This document shows positions 33,997-43,254 of a stretch of 55,063 bases of DNA, piece after piece (the first letter of the stretch is position 1; each line of letters begins with the position of its first letter). The position numbers were made by a program, and so were the translations under genes. Under the pieces are notes generated by a model. It had not been told where the DNA came from. It saw only the letters and a program-made list of their open reading frames with translations, and made no database searches. The stretch comes from JAGMXM01 sp964458325 (GTDB taxonomy: Bacteria > Verrucomicrobiota > Verrucomicrobiia > Limisphaerales > UBA1319). The stretch covers positions 1 through 55,063 of the forward strand of contig CAYWIM010000019.1 in NCBI GenBank assembly GCA_964458325.1, read 5' to 3'.

Positions 33997-34033
33997 TCGA
34001 AGTCAGGATGTTCCAATTCGCGAATGAGAGGAT

Positions 34034-36367
34034 TCACGGATTCCCGATAGGCCCGATGATGCCGAGGTAGCGGCCCATCCAGTAGGGGAGGAGGAATTCG
34101 TCGCCGGCCAGCTCCTGATGTCCGCCGGATCCGCCGTCGAGCACGAGCGGATTGCCGTTCCATCGCATGACGGGGCGTTCATCGGGCGGCAGCCATTGCG
34201 CGGATTGCTGGCCGCGGAAATTGGGCGCCAGCCGGTCGATGTCCGACCGATGCGAGTTGGCGACAGCCCAGTCGATCAGCTCCAGCGGGTATTGCCGCAA
34301 CGTCTCGAGGGCGCCTTCGAGATCGAACTCGGCGGCCCCGGTGGATGCATAGACGAAATTCCAGAGCGGGTTGCGCTCGATGCGTTCGATGTCCCAATGG
34401 TCGCGGATGGCGGCGGCGTAGCGGGCGCGGAGCTCGTCGGTGAACGCGAACCGATGGAGAACCCAGTAGGTGACAAAGGCCAGGAGATCGTCCGAATGGT
34501 TCCATTCGTCGCCCATCCCGATCCCGCGGAACAGGACGGGGGTGAACTGGATCCCGCGCATCGGGAGGGCGATGTTGTCGAGGTACCCGTGCCGATCGAG
34601 GAGATCGAATGCCTTCTGCCGGTATTTCGGGTTGCCCGTGAAATGCTCGGCGAGCTCGAGGCTGGCGACGATCTCGGAGCTGTTGAGCCGCCGGTCGAAC
34701 ACGGCGGGCGGGTAGTGGTTGACATACTCGGGGTTCCACCGCCCCCAGAGCGTCGGCTCTCCATCGACGTCAACCAGGTAGAGATCGTGCCGGAGGATGT
34801 GGTCGATGATGCGAGTGTAGAACCGGACGATGCGCGCCTTTTCGGACGGAGTGCGGGCAGCGGTTTCGTAAAGCACGGCGCAGCCGAAGGTGTGGGCGGC
34901 GATCTCGTCGCTGCTGGTGTGGGATTTCCAATCCCACTGGCCGTCGCCGACGGGGTGCCACCGCTCGGGATCGGCGGTGGCGAAGCCGGCGCGCTCGAAG
35001 CTGCGAGCCGGGAATCCTTCGATCGTGTGGATCGACTCGAGGCGCTCGATCGCGGCGAATGTATCCCAGGCGTGGCGATGGGCGGACTCGTCGCGTGTGG
35101 CGGCATATCGGAACGCCTGGCTGGCCATGTAATAAGCGCTCCAGGTGCCGTCGTTGTCGGTATCGATCATCCGGGCAGACGCCGGATCGCCCGGGCGCTC
35201 GAGCCGCAGCTCGGCGCAGAAGCCGTATCGGATATGGCGCTGGCGGATCTTGTCCTGGTAATGGGCGGCCTTCTCCTCGAGCGTGAGCGGCCGGAATGCA
35301 ATGGCGCCCAGGCCAGCACCGGTCAGCACCATCACCGTGCCGTCCGGATGAAAGCCCAGATCGACCACCGAATCATCGGGAAGCCAGCGCCTCGAGGCGT
35401 AGTAATCGATTGCGCCATCCAGCCGCTGACGGAAAACGCCCCGGGTCGTGCCTGCCCAGAGGCCGTTGTCGCTGGGCGCCAGGCAGGTGATATGCACGGC
35501 GGGCAGACGGGTCTGGCGCGGAGCGAGCTGGCGTCCGGTGACCGGATCGAGCGGGTAATAGCCATTGCGGGTTCCGGCCAGAAGCGCGTTCGGGCTCGAG
35601 GCGATGGCCGTGAGATCCTGGCCGAGGTGGAAGGTTGACAGGCTGCGGCCATCGGTCTCGAGGATCTGCGTGTCCGTGAGCACCCACCAGCCAGCGGCGG
35701 CGGGGATGACCTGCCGGATGGGCGCGGGCGCGCGCAGAAGGGCTGGCGAGCTGCCGTCCCCGGGGATGATGCCGAGATCGAGCTCGTTCCAGACCGCGCA
35801 TGCATTCGAGGAGTGCCGGGCGGCGCGTTTCCATCGGGAAGCCGGCAGGCGGATCAGGTCAAGGCCGGCCCGGCCATTGCTCAGGAACCTGTCTTCGAGC
35901 AGGTAAAACACCTCACCGTCATGGACGGCCAGATCGAGTATGGGGATGGAAGACAGGGGCCGGAAGCTGTGGTCCATGGCCAGCGTTTGGCCAAATAACC
36001 GCGCCACACCGCGATCGGTGAGCACGTAGACAATGCCATCGCCGCTGATGGCCAGGCGGAGGTAGCGGGCGCCCTCCAACTCGGAGGCATGCTCGAACCG
36101 GACGGCGGTTTCCTGGAGGAAAGGCTCCTCTCCCTGCCCTCTCCCACCGCGGTCCGCGGACGAGAGGATGGCCGAAGGCCGGGAGAGGGGGACGTTCACG
36201 GGAACGGCTGCGAAGAGGGAAACGGCGGCCAGGCTGGCGAGAGCCAGCACGGCCCGCCAGGGCTGGAAGGGAACGCTCGAGCGGATCGCGCCGCGATCTG
36301 CGGCGGCGCAGGCTGGCCTGACACGGCGTTGTGAACTTGCGGCGTTCCGCACAGAGGCGAGTCTCAT
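34034..36367 (-). CDS. Exported protein: N-terminal propeller-like repeats plus helical C-terminal domain
   Basis: From ATG at 36367 the product is 777 aa. This start overlaps the upstream gene's stop (ATGA, 36364-36367); the frame is open further upstream but only as a shadow of that gene. A basic N-terminus precedes a hydrophobic segment (about 39-55, AVLALASLAAVSLFAAV), so the protein is probably exported or anchored. Residues about 80-330 contain six propeller-like strands (LRLAISGDGIVYVLTDRGV, LTAIASSPNALLAGTRNGYY, ITCLAPSDNGLWAGTTRGVF, VVDLGFHPDGTVMVLT), as in two-component-regulator or WD-like propellers. Residues about 350-777 are helical with aromatic motifs (WSAYYMASQAFRYAATRD, TIEGFPARSFER, LWGRWNPEYVNHYPP), suggesting an (alpha/alpha) toroid. 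No sugar-cleaving residues could be assigned. Function unknown; partner of the FHA gene by coupling. Confidence 0.68.
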   Translation of the reverse strand: MRLASVRNAASSQRRVRPACAAADRGAIRSSVPFQPWRAVLALASLAAVSLFAAVPVNVPLSRPSAILSSADRGGRGQGEEPFLQETAVRFEHASELEGARYLRLAISGDGIVYVLTDRGVARLFGQTLAMDHSFRPLSSIPILDLAVHDGEVFYLLEDRFLSNGRAGLDLIRLPASRWKRAARHSSNACAVWNELDLGIIPGDGSSPALLRAPAPIRQVIPAAAGWWVLTDTQILETDGRSLSTFHLGQDLTAIASSPNALLAGTRNGYYPLDPVTGRQLAPRQTRLPAVHITCLAPSDNGLWAGTTRGVFRQRLDGAIDYYASRRWLPDDSVVDLGFHPDGTVMVLTGAGLGAIAFRPLTLEEKAAHYQDKIRQRHIRYGFCAELRLERPGDPASARMIDTDNDGTWSAYYMASQAFRYAATRDESAHRHAWDTFAAIERLESIHTIEGFPARSFERAGFATADPERWHPVGDGQWDWKSHTSSDEIAAHTFGCAVLYETAARTPSEKARIVRFYTRIIDHILRHDLYLVDVDGEPTLWGRWNPEYVNHYPPAVFDRRLNSSEIVASLELAEHFTGNPKYRQKAFDLLDRHGYLDNIALPMRGIQFTPVLFRGIGMGDEWNHSDDLLAFVTYWVLHRFAFTDELRARYAAAIRDHWDIERIERNPLWNFVYASTGAAEFDLEGALETLRQYPLELIDWAVANSHRSDIDRLAPNFRGQQSAQWLPPDERPVMRWNGNPLVLDGGSGGHQELAGDEFLLPYWMGRYLGIIGPIGNP

Positions 36368-37605
36368 ACAAAGCGGTGGCGATACCGATAATACATGCGG
36401 CCCAACACTCGCATTTGGACGGTGAGTCCGTAGAGCAAGATGAAATTGAACAGGAGACCGGGCAGAAAAGGAACGGGGATTTGCGGGATGATCCATTCGC
36501 AGCCATAGCGCAGGCCGTACATCGAAAGAAAAAAGAAGCTGGCGACCAGGTAAGGCCCGGGCACCCGGAAAACCCAAGAGACGATGGCGACTGGATTCAA
36601 TCCAGCCAGGCTGTCCGTGAGCGCGACGGCCAGAAAGCCCATGGGCAGAAGAAGCATGCCGATCCCGGCGACCGTCCAGCCGGCGATGGCATAATCGTGG
36701 CGGATGAGGACGACGCCGGGTCCGAGGAAGAGGATGTGGAGGACAAGGAACTGGAGGAACGGGCCGCCGAGGTCCCCCCAGAAATCGGTGATTTCGGGCC
36801 AGCCGGGCAGCGTGTCGTCCCCGTTGCTCGAGACCGCAATCACGCTCTTCATATAGGCGAACAGGAAGCCGAAATTGAAGATGGCCAGGATCAAGAGGGC
36901 CAGCAGCCCCAGCAGGGAGGCATAGGAGGCCAGATACCCGGCGGCGTCGATCAAGCTCAGGAACAGGGCCCCGCTGAACAGGAAGACCGCACCCTGTTTT
37001 TGCAGCGGGTACGCAAAGGATCCAGCGACGTCCTGCCAGAAGGAGCCGTGGGCGGTGGCAGGTGGCAGAGCGGATGGCCGGGTCCGATGGCAAACCGACT
37101 GGCAACGGCGGCAGGTCGGATGGATCGAGTGACCCGCCCGGGGAGGCTCGACGCATGCCCCGCACAGCTCGTATCCGCATCGCGGGCAGATCCAGTCGGC
37201 GATTTCACCCGGGTGGAACTCGCACATGCCCGGTGCAGACGACGCCAGATCGAGAGGCGCGGCAATGGGCGGAGGCAGCGGGATCTGGGTGGGAGCGGGG
37301 GCTCGAGGCGCCGATTCATCCAGAAGGAACAGGCAGTCCACGGAGCCCAGCCGCAAGCGTTGTCCATGCTCGATCCGTGCGTCCTGGATCGGCAGACCGT
37401 CGAGAAACGTCCCGTTGGACGAATTCATGTCGCGCACTTTGCAGCCGGTGGGTTCGATCGAGATTTCGCAGTGATAGCGCGAGACGGAAGGATCGGCGAT
37501 GGCCAGATCGTTGTCCGCATTTCGGCCGATGCGGCTGATGCCCGTCGCCAGGCCGATCTCGCGCGCAGCAGACGATGCCGGCCCGATGACAAGCCGCGGA
37601 TTCAT
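36364..37605 (-). CDS. FHA-domain, zinc-finger, multi-pass membrane protein
   Basis: This 413-aa product has an N-terminal FHA domain (about 5-95) with the phosphothreonine-binding signature intact: G27-R28, S42-R43-x-x-H45, N61 and N64-G65. A Pro-rich linker follows. A B-box-like zinc-binding cluster comes next (C128-x2-H131, C140-x2-C143, C148-x2-C151, H159/H162, C165, C168). From about 190 on there are several hydrophobic segments (AVFLFSGALFLSLI, LLGLLALLILAIFNFGFLFAY, FLQFLVLHILFLGPGVVLI, VASFFFLSMYGL, LFNFILLYGLTV), with a DUF4013-like appearance. It is probably an inner-membrane sensor or adaptor reading Thr phosphorylation from a Ser/Thr kinase; no kinase is in the window. It follows hisF after 71 bp and is coupled to the propeller gene. 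Confidence 0.8.
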   Translation of the reverse strand: MNPRLVIGPASSAAREIGLATGISRIGRNADNDLAIADPSVSRYHCEISIEPTGCKVRDMNSSNGTFLDGLPIQDARIEHGQRLRLGSVDCLFLLDESAPRAPAPTQIPLPPPIAAPLDLASSAPGMCEFHPGEIADWICPRCGYELCGACVEPPRAGHSIHPTCRRCQSVCHRTRPSALPPATAHGSFWQDVAGSFAYPLQKQGAVFLFSGALFLSLIDAAGYLASYASLLGLLALLILAIFNFGFLFAYMKSVIAVSSNGDDTLPGWPEITDFWGDLGGPFLQFLVLHILFLGPGVVLIRHDYAIAGWTVAGIGMLLLPMGFLAVALTDSLAGLNPVAIVSWVFRVPGPYLVASFFFLSMYGLRYGCEWIIPQIPVPFLPGLLFNFILLYGLTVQMRVLGRMYYRYRHRFV

Positions 37606-37676
37606 AAGCGTCGATGGCAGCCACCCGCTTGGATCGAAAGGATCGACCGGCTCCTGGCCATGCGAATCCAGCCGAT

Positions 37677-38441
37677 CTAGGCGGTGACGGCCAAGCCCTT
37701 GCGCCGGAGGTATTCCTTGACCTCGCGGATGCGGAGCGTGCGGAAATGGAACACGGAGGCAGCCAGGAGGATTTGGGCTTTGCCCTCGGTGGCGGCCTGG
37801 TAGAAGTGCTCGAGCGTGCCTGCGCCGCCGGAGGCGACCACGGGCAGGCGAACCGCCTCGGCGATCGCGCGGGTGAATGCGATGTCGTAGCCGGCACGGG
37901 TGCCGTCGCCATCCATGCTGGTGGGCAGGAGGATGCCGGCCCCGAGCTGCTCGCATGCGCGCGCCCAGGCCACGGCATCTTTTCCGGCCGGCCGAGTCCC
38001 GCCAGCCACCACGACCTCGAAGCCGGAAGCCATCGCCGCATTGGAGCGTCCATCGATGGCCACCGTGATCCGATCGGACCCGAAACGCTCGGCGGCTTCG
38101 CGGACCAGATCGGGGCGCTGCACGGCCGCGCTGTTCATCGAGACCTTGCGCGCGCCCGCATCGAGAACGGCCTGGATGTCCTCGATCGATCCGATGCCGC
38201 CGCCGACCGTCAACGGAATGCGGATGGCGGCAGCCACGCTGCGGACCCACTCGATCCGCGTCTTGCGGTTCTCGACCGTGGCGGCGATATCGAGCATCGC
38301 CAGCTCGTCGGCGCCCTCCTCCTGGTAGAACTTGGCATGCTCGACCGGGTTGCCGGCCTGGCGGAGATCGGTGAAATGGATGCCTTTGACCACGCGGCCG
38401 TCCTTCATGTCGAGGCACGGCATGATTGCGATGGGTGTCAT
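37677..38441 (-). CDS. hisF: Imidazole glycerol phosphate synthase, cyclase subunit HisF
   Basis: This 254-aa protein has the normal length and the (beta/alpha)8 signature of HisF: MPCLDMKDGRVVKG with catalytic D11, LTVGGGIGSIEDI (phosphate loop), ITVAIDGR with catalytic D130, and PVVASGGAGTLEHF for the second phosphate site. With HisH it converts PRFAR plus ammonia to imidazole glycerol phosphate and AICAR in histidine and purine synthesis. No other his gene is in the window, so the pathway genes are dispersed. The second ATG (codon 7) is less likely because it would trim the first beta strand. It is divergent from tRNA-Gln across 133 bp and leads a minus-strand run with the FHA and propeller genes. 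Confidence 0.95.
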   Translation of the reverse strand: MTPIAIMPCLDMKDGRVVKGIHFTDLRQAGNPVEHAKFYQEEGADELAMLDIAATVENRKTRIEWVRSVAAAIRIPLTVGGGIGSIEDIQAVLDAGARKVSMNSAAVQRPDLVREAAERFGSDRITVAIDGRSNAAMASGFEVVVAGGTRPAGKDAVAWARACEQLGAGILLPTSMDGDGTRAGYDIAFTRAIAEAVRLPVVASGGAGTLEHFYQAATEGKAQILLAASVFHFRTLRIREVKEYLRRKGLAVTA

Positions 38442-38574
38442 GGGATCGATGGGTTGTGTCCAGTCATGCTGACGCGGCTGAGGATCATACCGAATCGGCC
38501 GGGCAGGGCAAGAGCGACGAATTCCAGATTTTCTTTGCGCCGTCTGCCGCAGGCCGTTACAGTCTTTATAGCGT

Positions 38575-38648
38575 TGTCCGATGGTGTAATGGTAGCACAC
38601 AGCCCTTTGGAGGCTATAGTCTTGGTTCGAATCCAAGTCGGACAGCCA
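38575..38648 (+). tRNA. tRNA-Gln (anticodon UUG)
   Basis: The acceptor TGTCCGA pairs with TCGGACA; U1-A72 is typical for tRNA-Gln. The D arm lies around GGTGTAATGGTAGCAC. The anticodon loop CTTTGGA gives TTG, the T arm contains GGTTCGAATCC, the discriminator base is G and CCA is encoded (38646-38648). The outermost anticodon-stem pair (C27-A43) is mismatched. The next gene starts 21 bp downstream on the same strand. Confidence 0.93.
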
Positions 38649-38669
38649 ATCGCGCCCGCCAATCCTGGC

Positions 38670-41600
38670 ATGAGTCTCCCGGAACTTACCGAGTCGTTCC
38701 TGGCCAAAGTCGCCGGATGGGAAGCCATGAAACGGGCTCGCAGCCTGGCTGCGGCGGGCCGTGTCGAGGAATCGCGATGGGATCCGCCAACGCTCGAAGG
38801 CCGCGTCCACGACGGACCTGCGACTTACCGAGCCGGGCTCGTCATCCGCAGCAGCGTCGACATCGACAACCTCTGCCCCTGCCGCGACTCGAGGCGCTGG
38901 GGGACAATCTGCGCGCACTCGGTTGCGATCGGGCTTCATTTTCTCGAGCGCGCCTCCGCAGGCGAATCGTCGGCGGATGCAGGAACGTCTGGCGCGGCAA
39001 CCCGATCGATCCCCCCATCGCCACCCCGCTCCCCTGCTCCACTATCCGATCATCCGAGCGGCCTCCCTGCCGCTGCCCCGCCCGGCCGCCGGCTGGCTCG
39101 CGCCGCGAACCCTGCAGCCGGGGCGCCCCTTCAAATCCATGTGGTCTTGCCCCCCAGCCTCGAATCGGCACTCGCGCGAGGCCGAATCACGCTCGGCATC
39201 GAAGGGGAAAGCTCTGCCAGCCGGAAGCTGCTGGATGCCTGGGTCTCCTCGGTGCCCTATTCTCTGGCCGACCACGACCTCCTCCTGCTGGACGCCCTGG
39301 AAAAGCTGGCCGGAGGCAGCACCCCCGGCCTTCTGCAGCTCGGCCTCGAGCAGCTCGCCGCGCTCTTGCCCTCTTTGATCGATCACCCGCGCATCACCAT
39401 CGCCCGACGAACACCCGTCCGCGTTCTGGCCGAGCCCGCTCGAGTCGGGCTGACCGCACAATTGCGGCCGGACGGCGCCATCGATCTGAGCCTGCCTGCA
39501 GCCGCCGGATCCCTGATCCCGGGCGATCGTTCATGGCTTTTTTCCGAGGCTGCTTTCCAGCCGTTCGACGGGTCTTGCCTGGCCGCCCGCCCCCCGGGCA
39601 GCCGCTGGCAAATCCCGCGCGCCGATGTGCCCCGCTGGCTCCAGCATGAATGGCCCCGCTGGCTCGCCAGCGGCCAGGTGGCCGCCAATTTCACGCTCAA
39701 CGATTTCGAGCTGATCGACGCCCCCCCGCGGTTCGAGCTGAGACTGCGCGGGGGGCTGACGGAGCTCGAAGCCACACTTTCCGTCCTGTATGGCACGCAT
39801 CGACGAACCATGGGCGGCATACCCAAAGCCGCCGATGCCTGGCTGCCCGATCCGGATGCCTCGATGCGATACTTCGCGTGCGATCCGGCAGCTGAATCCG
39901 CTGCGCTCGGCCGCCTCCTTCGCGCCGGATTCAGCCCTCCCGATGCCCAGGGGCGCCTCCACCTCGCCGGCCAGGATTCGGTGTTCGATTTCCTCGCCCG
40001 GGAATATCCGCGCCTCGAGCGCGAATGGATCGTATCGATGGAGGAGCGCCTCGAGCAATCCGTTCATCAGCACTGCGAGCGCGTCGAGCCCCAAATCGAG
40101 TTCGCTGGCAGCGGCTCGAACTGGCTGGACCTGCGGATCGAATTCAAAGGGGATGGCGGCGGCCGCCTCACACCTTCGGAGGTCCAAAGCCTGCTGTTGT
40201 CCGGACGCGGCCACCGGCGCCGGGCCGGGTCCGACAAAGTCCAGCTGCTGGACACTGCCGCATTGGAGGAGTGGAACGAGTTTCTGCGCGATGCCGGCCC
40301 TCAGCAACAGGCGGGGGCTTACCGGCTCGATCACCGCCAGGCCGGCTACCTCGACGCCACCCTCCAACACCTGTTCCCCGGCCAATCCATCCCGAGCCCG
40401 CTCCCGCAATCTCCGGCGCCTCCGCCATTGGCCTGGCCCGAACCTCTCGACAGCATCCTGCGACCCTATCAGCGACAGGGCATCGAGTGGCTGCTGCGCC
40501 TGTGGCGCGACCGCTTCAGCGGCCTGCTGGCCGATGAGATGGGTCTGGGAAAAACGGTTCAGGCCCTCGCCCTCATCCAGTTGATCCATCAGGCGCGCCC
40601 GCCGGAGGATCGCCGTCCATTCCTGGTGGTCTGCCCCTCGAGCCTGGTCGAGAACTGGCAGCGCGAAGCAGGCCGGTTCACCCCCGATCTCGAGGTCCTC
40701 GCCATCGAGGGCCCCCGCCGCATCGAGCGCCTCGACCGCGCGCCCGCTGCCGATCTCCTGGTCACCAGCTACGCATTGCTCCGGATCGACCAACCGCTTT
40801 ACTCGAGCCGCGAGTTCGCCGCCGTGATCCTCGACGAAGCCCAGCAAATCAAGAATCGCCAGACCCAGATCGCTCGAGCCGCCAAATCGCTCCGCGCGCC
40901 GTATCGGCTCGTCCTCACCGGCACCCCGCTCGAGAACTCGGTCGCCGATCTCTGGTCGATCTTCGATTTCCTCATGCCGGGCTACCTGGGATCCGCCCGC
41001 GAGTTCAAGGAGCGATACGAGATCCCGATCCTCCAGCAGCGCGACGAAAAGGCCCAGGCCCGATTGTCGCGGCGATTGCGCCCTTTCATCCTGCGCCGGA
41101 CCAAGCGCGCCGTCACCCCCGAGCTCCCCCCTCGAATCGAGCAGGTGCTCACGTGCGCGCTGACGCCCGCCCAGGCCGGCATCTACCGCCAGCTGCTCGA
41201 GGCCGCCCGCGGCGAGATCTTCGGCGCGGTCCAATCCCGCGGCTTGGCTCGAAGCCGAGTCATCATGCTCAACGCCCTGCTCCGCCTGCGCCAGGTCTGC
41301 TGCGATCCACGCCTGCTGAATCCCGAGACGCCCGACCCCGAGGCCGAATCCGCCAAGCTCGATCTGTTCGCCCAGCGGCTCGATGAATCCATCGGCGGCG
41401 GCCACCGCGTCCTTGTGTTCAGCCAGTTTGTCCAGATGCTCGCCCTGATCCGCCAGCGGCTCGATGCGGACCGCATTCCGTTCTGCTACCTCGATGGCCA
41501 GACCCGGCATCGGCTCGAAGAGGTGGACCGCTTCCAGAACAATCCGGCGATCCCTGTGTTCCTCATCAGCCTCAGGGCCGGCGGGCTTGGGCTCAATCTC

Positions 41601-41855
41601 ACCGGCGCCGACACGGTGATCCATTACGATCCCTGGTGGAATCCCGCCGTCGAGGACCAGGCCGCCGATCGCGCCCACCGCATCGGCCAGCAGCGCGTCG
41701 TCAATATCTATAAGCTCATCGTCCGCGACACGATCGAGGAAAAGGTCCTCGAACTCCAGAGGCGCAAACGCCATGTCTACGACGCCACATTGGGATCGGA
41801 AGCCGGCCTGGGCCCGGCGCTCGACTGGGATGACATCCAGCAACTCCTCGCCTGA
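38670..41855 (+). CDS. SNF2-family helicase with N-terminal SWIM zinc finger
   Basis: ATG at 38670 gives 1061 aa. The frame is open further upstream only through the tRNA-Gln gene, so this first ATG after the tRNA is chosen. A SWIM zinc finger is at C69-x-C71 ... C81-x-H83. A long middle region (about 130-600) is typical of bacterial SWIM-SNF2 proteins. The SNF2 ATPase core has motif I DEMGLGKT (from D622), motif II DEAQ (from D722), LVLTGTPLEN and FKERYE. The helicase C domain has VLVFSQFVQML, YLDGQTRH, FLISLRAGGLGLNLTGADTVIHYDPWWNPAVEDQAADRAHRIGQ (from about 965). It is an ATP-driven DNA translocase that remodels protein-DNA complexes, probably during transcription or repair. The aminotransferase gene starts 10 bp after the stop. 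Confidence 0.9.
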   Translation: MSLPELTESFLAKVAGWEAMKRARSLAAAGRVEESRWDPPTLEGRVHDGPATYRAGLVIRSSVDIDNLCPCRDSRRWGTICAHSVAIGLHFLERASAGESSADAGTSGAATRSIPPSPPRSPAPLSDHPSGLPAAAPPGRRLARAANPAAGAPLQIHVVLPPSLESALARGRITLGIEGESSASRKLLDAWVSSVPYSLADHDLLLLDALEKLAGGSTPGLLQLGLEQLAALLPSLIDHPRITIARRTPVRVLAEPARVGLTAQLRPDGAIDLSLPAAAGSLIPGDRSWLFSEAAFQPFDGSCLAARPPGSRWQIPRADVPRWLQHEWPRWLASGQVAANFTLNDFELIDAPPRFELRLRGGLTELEATLSVLYGTHRRTMGGIPKAADAWLPDPDASMRYFACDPAAESAALGRLLRAGFSPPDAQGRLHLAGQDSVFDFLAREYPRLEREWIVSMEERLEQSVHQHCERVEPQIEFAGSGSNWLDLRIEFKGDGGGRLTPSEVQSLLLSGRGHRRRAGSDKVQLLDTAALEEWNEFLRDAGPQQQAGAYRLDHRQAGYLDATLQHLFPGQSIPSPLPQSPAPPPLAWPEPLDSILRPYQRQGIEWLLRLWRDRFSGLLADEMGLGKTVQALALIQLIHQARPPEDRRPFLVVCPSSLVENWQREAGRFTPDLEVLAIEGPRRIERLDRAPAADLLVTSYALLRIDQPLYSSREFAAVILDEAQQIKNRQTQIARAAKSLRAPYRLVLTGTPLENSVADLWSIFDFLMPGYLGSAREFKERYEIPILQQRDEKAQARLSRRLRPFILRRTKRAVTPELPPRIEQVLTCALTPAQAGIYRQLLEAARGEIFGAVQSRGLARSRVIMLNALLRLRQVCCDPRLLNPETPDPEAESAKLDLFAQRLDESIGGGHRVLVFSQFVQMLALIRQRLDADRIPFCYLDGQTRHRLEEVDRFQNNPAIPVFLISLRAGGLGLNLTGADTVIHYDPWWNPAVEDQAADRAHRIGQQRVVNIYKLIVRDTIEEKVLELQRRKRHVYDATLGSEAGLGPALDWDDIQQLLA

Positions 41856-41865
41856 CCCGGCCCCG

Positions 41866-43248
41866 ATGAAACCCGATGCTTCCACCGATGTCCTGGCGCT
41901 GCTGCGGCAGTTCGAATGCCGCACGGTCACCTTCGTCCCCGCCGACGGACCCGCGCCCATCGTCTGGCGGCGGGCGCGCGGCTGCCGCGTGTGGGATCTC
42001 GAGGGCCGTTCGTATCTGGACCTGACGGCGGCTTTTGGCGTGGCCGCAGCCGGCCATGCCAATCCGCGGGTTGTGGCCGCCGCTCATCGCCAGATGCGCA
42101 CGCTGCTGCATGCCATGGGCGACGTCCACCCCCATGCGCTCAAGGCCCGCCTCGCGCGCGAGCTGAGCCGGATCACGTTCGAACGCTGGTCCGCACCCGA
42201 GCCAGCCAGGCGGACCAGGCACAATCGACAGCCTCCGCCTCCGCACCTCGGCGGCTACGGCGGATCGCTCCAAGGCAAAACCTTGTTCGGCAACTCGGGT
42301 TTCGAAGCCGTCGAAGCCGCCCTGAAAACCGCCATGATGGCCACCGGCCGGCGAGGTGTGCTGGCCTTTGCCGGCGGCTACCACGGCCTCGGCTACGGCG
42401 CGCTGAATGTCACCCATCGCGACCTGTTCCGAAGACCGTTCCTGCCTCAGCTGGGCGGCTTTGGCGTCTTCCTGCCCTATCCCGGCCGAGGCGAGGATCT
42501 CGAGCGGATCGAGACCCTCGCCCGCCGCGCGTTCCGGCGCCGCGAGATCGGCGCTGTTCTTGTCGAGCCTGTCCAGGGCCGCGGCGGCATCCATGTCCCA
42601 CCCCTCGAGTTCCTTCCGCTCCTTCGCGATCTGGCCACCCGCCATGGCGCATTGTTGATCCTGGACGAAGTATACACCGGTTTCGGCCGGACGGGCCGAT
42701 GGTTCGCCGCCGAGCATTCCGGGGTGATCCCTGACCTGGTTTGCCTGGGAAAAGCGATGACCGGCGGATTTCCGCTCTCCGCCTGCGTGGGTCGCGCCGA
42801 TCTCATGGACGCCGCATGGCCGCCGTCCGAAGGCGAGGCCATTCATACGAGCACCTTTCTCGGCCACCCGGTCGGCTGTGCGATGGCCCTGGCCCAGATC
42901 CGCGAGATCCGCGCCCGTGATCTGGTGTCCCGAAGCCGGCGGCAGGGCCGCTTCCTCCTCGATGCGCTCGAGCAGATCCCCCCTCCGGAATGCCTGCGGC
43001 TCGAAGCGCGCGGCGTCGGCCTCATGGCCGGCCTCGAACTGCGCCGTGCCGACGGATCGCCCGCCACACCCGAGACGCTCCGGTTGATCCAGCAGACGCT
43101 CGAATCAGGTTACATCCTCTTGCCCGAAGGAGCCGGCTCGAATGTGATCAGCTGGACTCCTCCGCTCACCATCACCCGGCGTCAGCTGGCCGATTCCGTG
43201 GCTGCCCTGGCCGCCTTCCTGCCACGGATTCATCGAACCCGGCTTTGA
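41866..43248 (+). CDS. Class-III PLP-dependent aminotransferase
   Basis: This 460-aa protein is of the acetylornithine/4-aminobutyrate aminotransferase fold. Visible signatures are GNSGFEAVEAALK (PLP phosphate region), AGGYHGLGYGAL, EPVQGRGGIHVPP, LILDEVYTGFGRTG with Asp267 that contacts the pyridine nitrogen, and LGKAMTGGFPLSA with Schiff-base Lys296. An uncommon Pro/Arg/Gly-rich insertion (about residues 108-137, including PARRTRHNRQPPPPHLGGYG) sits before the FGNSG motif. The substrate is not predictable from sequence. The gene lies in a compact run (10 bp after the SNF2 stop, 6 bp before rsmA) without amino-acid pathway neighbours. Confidence 0.87.
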   Translation: MKPDASTDVLALLRQFECRTVTFVPADGPAPIVWRRARGCRVWDLEGRSYLDLTAAFGVAAAGHANPRVVAAAHRQMRTLLHAMGDVHPHALKARLARELSRITFERWSAPEPARRTRHNRQPPPPHLGGYGGSLQGKTLFGNSGFEAVEAALKTAMMATGRRGVLAFAGGYHGLGYGALNVTHRDLFRRPFLPQLGGFGVFLPYPGRGEDLERIETLARRAFRRREIGAVLVEPVQGRGGIHVPPLEFLPLLRDLATRHGALLILDEVYTGFGRTGRWFAAEHSGVIPDLVCLGKAMTGGFPLSACVGRADLMDAAWPPSEGEAIHTSTFLGHPVGCAMALAQIREIRARDLVSRSRRQGRFLLDALEQIPPPECLRLEARGVGLMAGLELRRADGSPATPETLRLIQQTLESGYILLPEGAGSNVISWTPPLTITRRQLADSVAALAAFLPRIHRTRL

Positions 43249-43254
43249 CTTCCC

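Noticed and set aside
34034..37180. 1048-codon minus-strand frame as one protein
   Set aside because: Its first about 270 codons lie entirely under the FHA/membrane gene in another frame and are Pro/Arg-rich. The real start is ATG 36367.
37614..38669. Upstream extension of the SNF2 helicase frame
   Set aside because: It runs antisense through hisF and through tRNA-Gln; first ATG after the tRNA (38670) starts a typical protein.
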